Source: Jackrogersella multiformis
Taxonomy: Eukaryota; Ascomycota; Sordariomycetes; Xylariales; Hypoxylaceae
Direction of reading: 5' to 3'
Assembly (NCBI GenBank): GCA_902806575.1
Contig: CADCXD010000018.1
Coordinates: 1,488,001 to 1,552,000, forward strand
Length of the DNA stretch: 64,000 bases
Shown here piece after piece: positions 58,006-64,000 of this stretch. A program made the position numbers and the translations under genes. Each line of letters starts with the position of its first letter. Position 1 is the stretch's first letter. The notes beneath the pieces were generated by a model. The model was not told the origin of the DNA, did not search any database, and saw nothing but the letters and a program-made list of their open reading frames with translations.

Positions 58006-59855
58006 TGATGAAGAGGGCTTGAATAGCAGAGTTGGGCTTGGTGCACCAATTGATGAGAGTTGGTATTAAGTATCGAGCGGAAAGCAGCGATTCTTGTGAT
58101 TTTCTCTGGTGTTTCTGTGATTTCTTTTTTTGGTTGTTTTCTCGTTCTGCCTGTTGTTGTGACATGAGTCTATGAGTTCCATCGGTTTGGTGACTGTGGT
58201 TGTGCCAGTGAACTCGATGAGCTTTTCTTTATTTCCAGCGTGCATATCGAACTTCTAGCGAGTGTTTTTGGGGAAGAGAGAAAGGAGGCGGTTTTTTGCG
58301 CGGCGGGTTGAAGGGAATATTAGATCATATTTACCTGACATATCTAGGTAGTTTTTGAGGGCTCGATACCTACTAAATATATTAACCTACATTGTTTATC
58401 GCTATTCGTTAGGCTCTCAGTGCTTTATTTAGGCTCATAGATATTTAAAATGTAATGAAGCTTGCGCAAAGGTGGAGTTTCTTGTATACCTACCCAGGTA
58501 TTGATGTTATTCAAATACGCCTAAACTTAATGCTTCACTTCGAGGTTCGCTTCATGGTGATAATGGATCATAAATATGAAAGTCAAGGAGTTCTGGGGAA
58601 ATGCATTTGGGATGTACAACCCTTTACAGCCCCTTACCTCAGAAGACAGGGATTGCAAAGTACCTGACAAGGAAGACCACCAATCAGAATGGAAGTATCT
58701 TACTGAATGGGAATCTTGATTGGCTCTGTCGACAAAATGGCGTTTGGGGTAGTGCGTGATATGTACCTTAGGTACCTGTAAACAGGCGAAAGGTGTCATG
58801 AGAATTGATGAGAATACGATTATAAGCATCACTAAAAAATAATGTCTGAAGAAAAAATAGCAAGAATTATCGAGTAGAAGCTAGGTTGGAAATAGGAAAC
58901 TTGAAGCGAAAATTTCAACATAAGACTAGTCTAATTCGTAGTGAATAGATAGTGCCTCCGGGCTCCGTTCATCTCGGATGTTACCGACGGCGGGCCGGAG
59001 CTTGACGTGAGTCATCCGGCGGGACGGGAACGGCCCCCAATTTTATGCCAGGTTGTTGGAAATTTGCTCCCCTCTGCTTACTCGAGATCATGTCCTCATG
59101 AGGTGGGACGCGTCAATTTGGCTGCGTATATTGTTGGAAATCTAATCCGATCTCGCAATTCGTGCTAGAAAATGATTTCCGATTGGTAAGATATTGCGAT
59201 CTCTCAAATGGCATTGGGGTAGTATATCATTATATATGGCAGCCTAGAATTTGAACGCGTTGACATAAGAGCAGACTCGTAGCTTGTTGGCGTATTCTGG
59301 TCGTAATCGGTCTAGGACTCGAATATGTGTAACCGCACAAGCCGACAGAGGTGAAAGACATAAGACAAACTTAAGGCATTCCATTGCCTTATGCAGTCAT
59401 CAAATGCAATATTACGATAATAACTCACGAATTCATCACGCATGTGTTCTGCATCCCAACCCTATGAGGCGTATTCAAACCAACGTTTTTTGCTAAGCCC
59501 TACTATAAGCCGCCCCTCTCACAGTCTTACTATACCTAAGTAGTCAATATAGTGTAAAATCTTGAAAAACCTGTGTTATTAGCCCCTGTCATGCCTACGC
59601 AGCTGGCCGTTATTAGTCATACTGACTCCTATAAAGTATATGCCTATCCTCTTAGGCTGGGAACTAATACCATCAGCTAGTAACATCACTATCATTTCTA
59701 CAAGCACGGAATTCTTCCATTACCTACCTAGGTACCTAGATAGTTATTATCTAAATAAAACACCCGCCTTAACACTACTTCATTCCATTTATTACTACAA
59801 CCTTGGAAATCAATAAAAATAATTCACGAATCAGACAACCCCTATCGACGTTTTA
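58006..59855. other. Intergenic region, nothing supported
   Basis: About 1.85 kb without a supportable gene. A TACCTACCTAGGTACC palindrome at about 59722-59737 lies about 120 bp before the next frame. Confidence 0.45.
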
Positions 59856-60254
59856 ATGTGTAAAAACTGCTACCACACCACGGCGGTGTCCTTCTCACCT
59901 TCATTAGCCATGACGAACCCAGAGCTTGTGTGGCCCCACCACCAGGAGCAGAAGCAACGAGCAGCTCTCCACCAAGCGTCGAAAGCACAATCTCAACCGC
60001 AACTGCAGCCGCAATCCGACTTAAAGCCTTCGTCTGCCTCAACCTTCTCGGGGTCCACAGCCTACTCGTACAGCAAAGAGCAGAGCCAGAGCGACTCTAA
60101 GCAGAAGCGATCGGTTCGGCAACGAATCAAGGAGGCTTTCAAGGACATGGGTAGCCCACCGTCGGCACATCATGATCGAGTCAACGGCGTGGAGACGGAG
60201 GTACCAAGTCCTGATCACGGCCCGATGAGCTCGACTCCCCAGAGTAGGGTTTAA
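59856..60254 (+). CDS. Small disordered conserved-looking protein, unknown
   Basis: A single open frame of 132 codons; an in-frame ATG at 59910 would give 114 aa starting MTNPELVWPHHQEQKQRAAL and is the more natural start, since the upstream part reads like leader. The body is Gln/Ser-rich and disordered (QSQPQLQPQSDLK, STAYSYSKEQSQSD), and one basic amphipathic helix stands out (KRSVRQRIKEAFKDMGSPP). It has no signal peptide. It resembles small stress- or conidiation-related fungal proteins only in composition, so no function is assigned. Confidence 0.6.
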   Translation: MCKNCYHTTAVSFSPSLAMTNPELVWPHHQEQKQRAALHQASKAQSQPQLQPQSDLKPSSASTFSGSTAYSYSKEQSQSDSKQKRSVRQRIKEAFKDMGSPPSAHHDRVNGVETEVPSPDHGPMSSTPQSRV

Positions 60255-61108
60255 GACAGATGGAGACAATATTGAAAATTCTGGGATGGTGGCTTAGGTT
60301 AGTTGATTTATTTGGATCAGTAAGGTATACATGGATGGTCTACAAATGAACGGTTATGTTCTTGGGCAAGGATAGGGGACAGAGGAATAATAACGGGTGA
60401 AACATCTATGGACATAAAAAGTTTCGATTGGTATGAAGGAATGTTATTCACTACAGTGAATAGAACAATGGGAGATTGAGAATACCGTGTACCCTTACTG
60501 CAATACTAGCATGCTACTTAGCTACGTAGCTCAATGCTAGTTTTGACGATTTCCTTTGAATGATTTACATATTTATTGTGAACTATATGTAGCTATTCTT
60601 TCACTGAAGCATTGGGGTCCAGAGGAAATAACAGAAGATCTAAGAACATAAGCATGGCTAAAGGAACGTCCAAGTGTCATAGAACTAAGTACTGGTATTC
60701 TAGCATTGCTTAATATGATTTTATTAACTTTAGGTACCTAATTACTTGTATCTGATGTTTTGTATTTGATCGAGAGAGGCCTTCATACAAGTTCAATCTA
60801 TCGATTTATTGAGAGATTTATTTTCTTGAAGGTAGGTTAAAAGTGCTCGTTCAGATCTGACTGTCAAAGAGCCAATGTGTCTCAGACGATTTGGAATAAC
60901 TTAGCTATATCAAAGCCATGATTACCTACGTACCTAACCATTTCCAATGCAATTGAACATTCCTGTCTGTAGTGAGTGTGAATAATCTTACAATTAAAAG
61001 GCTATAGTCACTAGATCTGGCGAAAAAAAACTTGGATGGGTTGAAATAGGAATAAAAAAAAGATACAAAGCAAATAATAGATGAACAACAAAAACAAAAA
61101 AGTTGTGT
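60255..61108. other. Intergenic region before tRNA
   Basis: No gene. On the minus strand, T-runs at about 61103-61090 directly follow the tRNA 3' end and will serve as the RNA polymerase III terminator. Confidence 0.5.
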
Positions 61109-61199
61109 TCCCTCGGGCCGGAATCGAACCAGCGACATTTCGGTAACAATTATTTTTACAATTACAGCCGAACGCCATAACCAACTAGACCACCAAGGG
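61109..61199 (-). tRNA. tRNA-Tyr (anticodon GTA), intron-containing
   Basis: The minus strand folds as a cloverleaf. The acceptor stem pairs CCCTTGG (61199-61193) with CCGAGGG, leaving discriminator A at 61109. The D arm is GTC/GGC around TAGTTGGTTAT, the anticodon stem TTCGG/CCGAA, and the T arm GCTGG-TTCGATT-CCGGC. The loop reads CTGTAA, then a 17-nt intron (61161-61145), then A, placing the intron one base after the anticodon, the eukaryotic position. GTA with a C1-G72 pair and A73 are tRNA-Tyr identity elements, and nuclear tRNA-Tyr genes normally carry an intron. Mature length is 74 nt before CCA. Confidence 0.93.
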
Positions 61200-61531
61200 G
61201 GGTTTCGTGGGTCGCGCCTTTCTCTTCAGAGGAAGTGGTCTCCCTGCGAGGGTAAGTGCAAGGAAGTTTGATTTTTTGCCTTATATACCCCGCGTTGCTT
61301 ATTGCTTCCTCGGCATAAGTCCGTTAATAGCCGCTGTTTGCCGAGTCATGGGTATTTAAATTCTAGCACTTTTAAGTACCTAGGTACCGTAGCACTTCCT
61401 CATTAATACAAATCACAAACGCGTCTGTTAGAAGTGCTTCCAATTCAATTAAAGCTGGCTTCCAGTATGATTTTTTTATAACTATATGTTACTTCTAACT
61501 ACCTAGGTAACCAGCCCTTGACCTCAATCCC
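61200..61531. other. Short spacer between tRNA and lyase gene
   Basis: A 332-bp spacer containing a GTACCTAGGTACC palindrome at about 61376-61388 and CTACCTAGGTAA at about 61499-61510. No gene is seen. Confidence 0.45.
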
Positions 61532-63091
61532 CTACGAAGACGGAACAAGAGAGTTGACATAGATTTCAATATTCGCATACCCAGAACTGGTAATCTGCAT
61601 CGCATCGTTAGCATCGCGGGAATCTAGGCCGTGTGCATCTTCCCATGCATCTGGAATCCCATCTCCGTCTGTATCCGTTGCCGCAGTCCCGCTCGCGCTG
61701 TTCTCCGATACGTTCATGGAGCTCGCATTCTCATCGCTAATTAGCACACCTTTCTTCCCAAAACTCTTTACTTCCGCTACGAGGCCATTGTCCACTGCAT
61801 CGCGTACCGGAAAGTTAGAGCCGACGTTGTTTAGGACGTAAGTCACGGCGTCGGGTGCCGTCATCAGATTCCTAGGACCTGGGTAATCGAACCGTGTCCG
61901 TTGTATGTCCATGTCGCTATAACAACTGGCCTGGACGCAGAGGGGTGAACCGTTGAGCGTGCCGTCCTTATTGCTATCATAGAAGTTCTCGGATACGTCT
62001 GATGGAAAATGAGTCACGTTCATAGAACTGGCATAGGGATGGCCACTTACAACCGTGGAAGTTAGCGTTCCCTCGCGTGAAAGCGGATGCGCTCGTGCTA
62101 GGTCCCGAGATAAAGTAATTATTGACGATATTCGCAGAGCTCTGACCAGAACTGTCGCCGGCGATGTAGGCCCCGCCTCCTCCCCAGTTGTACATAATCT
62201 ATTGAAATGTCAGCAACTAATACACTACTAAAACATATGATATTCTATTAGAGATGCTTACATTATTTTGAAAGTCGTTCATCCCTTTGACCTTGGGATT
62301 CCTCGTCTTATTATCGATGTATAAGTTTCTGAAGAGACTAATACCGTAGTCTGACTGCATAAGTCCACCACATGAGTGCGTTTCCAGCCCCTGACCGATA
62401 ATTGTGTTTTGCACCGTCACGTTATGCACAGCTCCATTGATAGAGAAGGTCTCGTCCCGACCCCAGGCCACTGAAACGTGATCGAAAATCATGTTGCTGC
62501 CCTCAGCAATGGTGATCCCGTCTATCAACATATTTCAGTATGTGGGCTAAATCCTAATCACGCCAAGATTCAATAATACCTTTGCCCGAATCACCACCTT
62601 TGCCCATGCGGAATCGGATATAGCGCACGATGGCATCGTTGGCGTTGGAAAACGATATCCCATTTCCATAGATCGTGATGCCCTTGAACATAATCATTAA
62701 TGTTTGGGAAACCCCTATTGGGACATCTACAAGGAGCGCTTACATCACCTGGAGCTGTCTGTCCGGCAATGTAAATGTTCTTCGACACGGAAATCCGCGT
62801 GGCGATCTTGACGGTCCCTCCGACGTCGAAGACGATTATACGATTAGCCTTCGATACAGCATCGCGAAACGATCCCGCTCCGGAATCTCTATAAAACACT
62901 TATGAGAGAACTAACTTTGTAGGACTGTACTGCGATACTCACTTTAGATTAGTCACATGGTAAACTGAACCCGTCCTGCCACCGACGGAATTTCGGCCAA
63001 ATCCTTCAGCTCCAGGGAACGCAAGAAGCCCTGAGATACTTGGGATGAGCGTCGCTAGACAGACCGTCGCCAGAAACTTGAGGATACCCAT
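61532..63091 (-). CDS. Secreted pectate-lyase-like enzyme (PL1-type beta-helix) with calcium-loop tail
   Basis: Six exons (63091-62943, 62888-62744, 62682-62580, 62521-62262, 62198-62051, 61998-61532) join to 423 aa. A signal peptide (MGILKFLATVCLATLIPSISG) leads to LLAFPGAEGFGRNSVGGRTG, the start of the parallel beta-helix. Next come DSGAGSFRDAVS, IAGQTAPGDGITIYG, NMIFDHVSVAWGRDE (candidate calcium-binding strand), CGGLMQSDYGISLFRN and DNKTRNPKVKG, which contains the likely catalytic Arg region. The C terminus carries ATDTDGDGIPDAWEDAHG, a thrombospondin type 3-like calcium loop. These traits match the PL1 subgroup best known from bacteria, with scattered fungal members. It should cleave de-esterified pectin outside the cell by beta-elimination; the exact polymer is inferred. 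Confidence 0.92.
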
Positions 63092-64000
63092 GATTGCGAG
63101 TGGCTCAAGACAGCGTACTGGGAAAGAAGAAGGCCCGAGGACATCGCCATGAAAATGTGGTGTACGGAAGAAATGTATGTCAATTCATATATTTAACCCG
63201 ACACCGAACTGTCGCATGTGATTTTCCCGGCTTGCCTTCAAAGGACGCAGGGATTAATTAGTGCCCTGTCATGGAAATGTTGGAAACGGTGCCAATACCC
63301 AATAGAGTCAGGGGTCCGGCGTAGCCTAAAACTTACCACTATTTACACGAAATTGAAGGGTCAAACCGCTGAAAAGTCTACTCGATTTCATGTAATCTAC
63401 CTAGGTACGCAGTTACTCGATACCCCTTCAAATCACCTGCAGTTTTTTTTTTCTTTTTCGTCCAGAGAACCAACGTGTCTTAGGCAGATAGTGTTGATTC
63501 TCTGCGGTTGAGCCAGAAACATGAAGATTTGCGACATGGCATGGAATTGTAATTTTCATTCCTTCTTATTTCATTCATATTGAGCTATGAATGATAGAGG
63601 CACTGCAATTGAGAAAATTAGAGCTGGCCGTAGCGTTATGCCTTCATTACTTAAAAGGTTCGAACTTGGAGGGAGTGACCGACGACCTTATGGACAGCTG
63701 GCTTAATGTATATCGGAGTCGAGCTTCCTATTTATCTCAGTATGGGTAAGAACTAGTAACCACTGTTTATTTCTATTTGATGAATTTACTCTGGGATGAA
63801 TCATGTATGCCGTGTGGTATATTCCATGAGACGAGACAACTGCGAGGCGATAGTGGGTTGGCTTAAGACATCATCTACCCTTAAAAGAACTGCGACCTTA
63901 ATCACAGACTGCATTCTCGTATCATATGATAGTAATTAGTTTATATTACAACTTCCCTCCTTCTCTTCTCGTACAAGATGCATTGCCACTAATGGGTATC
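63092..64000. other. Right edge, no firm gene
   Basis: The first 100 bp should hold the lyase promoter. A frame from ATG 63591 to a GTAAGA splice-donor-like site after 63744 could be the first exon of a gene running off the window, but no acceptor is visible nearby. Confidence 0.35.

Noticed and set aside
1..64000. CRISPR array, prokaryotic operon signals or Shine-Dalgarno sites
   Set aside because: The gene structure with spliceosomal introns is eukaryotic; no regularly spaced repeats with unique spacers are seen.

Overview
The window looks like nuclear chromosomal DNA of a filamentous ascomycete (Pezizomycotina, most likely a plant-associated Sordariomycete; the class is inferred). Seen directly: genes on both strands, mostly with short introns of about 50-75 nt with GTANGT donors; a Pth11-type receptor with a CFEM domain; a Zn2Cys6 regulator; a verprolin; an intron-containing tRNA-Tyr; and gene-poor spacers full of the palindrome TACCTAGGTA. 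Exon structures were worked out by hand from splice signals and reading frame, and each listed model closes in frame; the exception is the first gene, whose 3' part is uncertain.

Left part (1-19 kb). A head-to-head pair of unrecognised paralogues (32-1016 minus, 2165-3074 plus) shares a phase-2 intron at the same tryptophan codon. A MITE-like inverted-repeat element lies at 3166-3710. Then come a 955-aa uncharacterised protein (5519-8640), verprolin (VRP1/WIP, 9533-11069 minus), a probable mitochondrial membrane protein (12130-13458), a small multi-pass membrane protein (14207-15222), a CHORD-CS cochaperone (16848-17914 minus) and a glutaredoxin-like protein (18593-18975).

Middle part (19-35 kb). 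This is the most metabolic stretch: an HpcH/HpaI aldolase, a Zn2Cys6 regulator, a membrane-anchored type-B carboxylesterase, two convergent 2-oxoglutarate/Fe(II) dioxygenases, a Dal5-type anion permease and a DHA1-type multidrug transporter. It has the content of a small catabolic or detoxification cluster (esterase, oxygenases, aldolase, uptake, efflux, regulator), but no PKS, NRPS or terpene synthase is present and co-regulation is inference.

Right part (35-64 kb). A 1233-aa UPF0592/DUF1765 protein and ribosome biogenesis factor RPF2 are housekeeping genes, separated by a 4-kb gene-empty spacer. After another 3-kb spacer come a CFEM/Pth11-like GPCR, a possible 73-aa protein, a secreted cysteine-rich protein, a membrane-anchored glutaredoxin with a CPYS site, an F-box protein, a small disordered protein, tRNA-Tyr(GTA), and a secreted pectate-lyase-like enzyme with a calcium-loop tail. 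The receptor, the Cys-rich protein and the lyase suggest a fungus that interacts with plant tissue.
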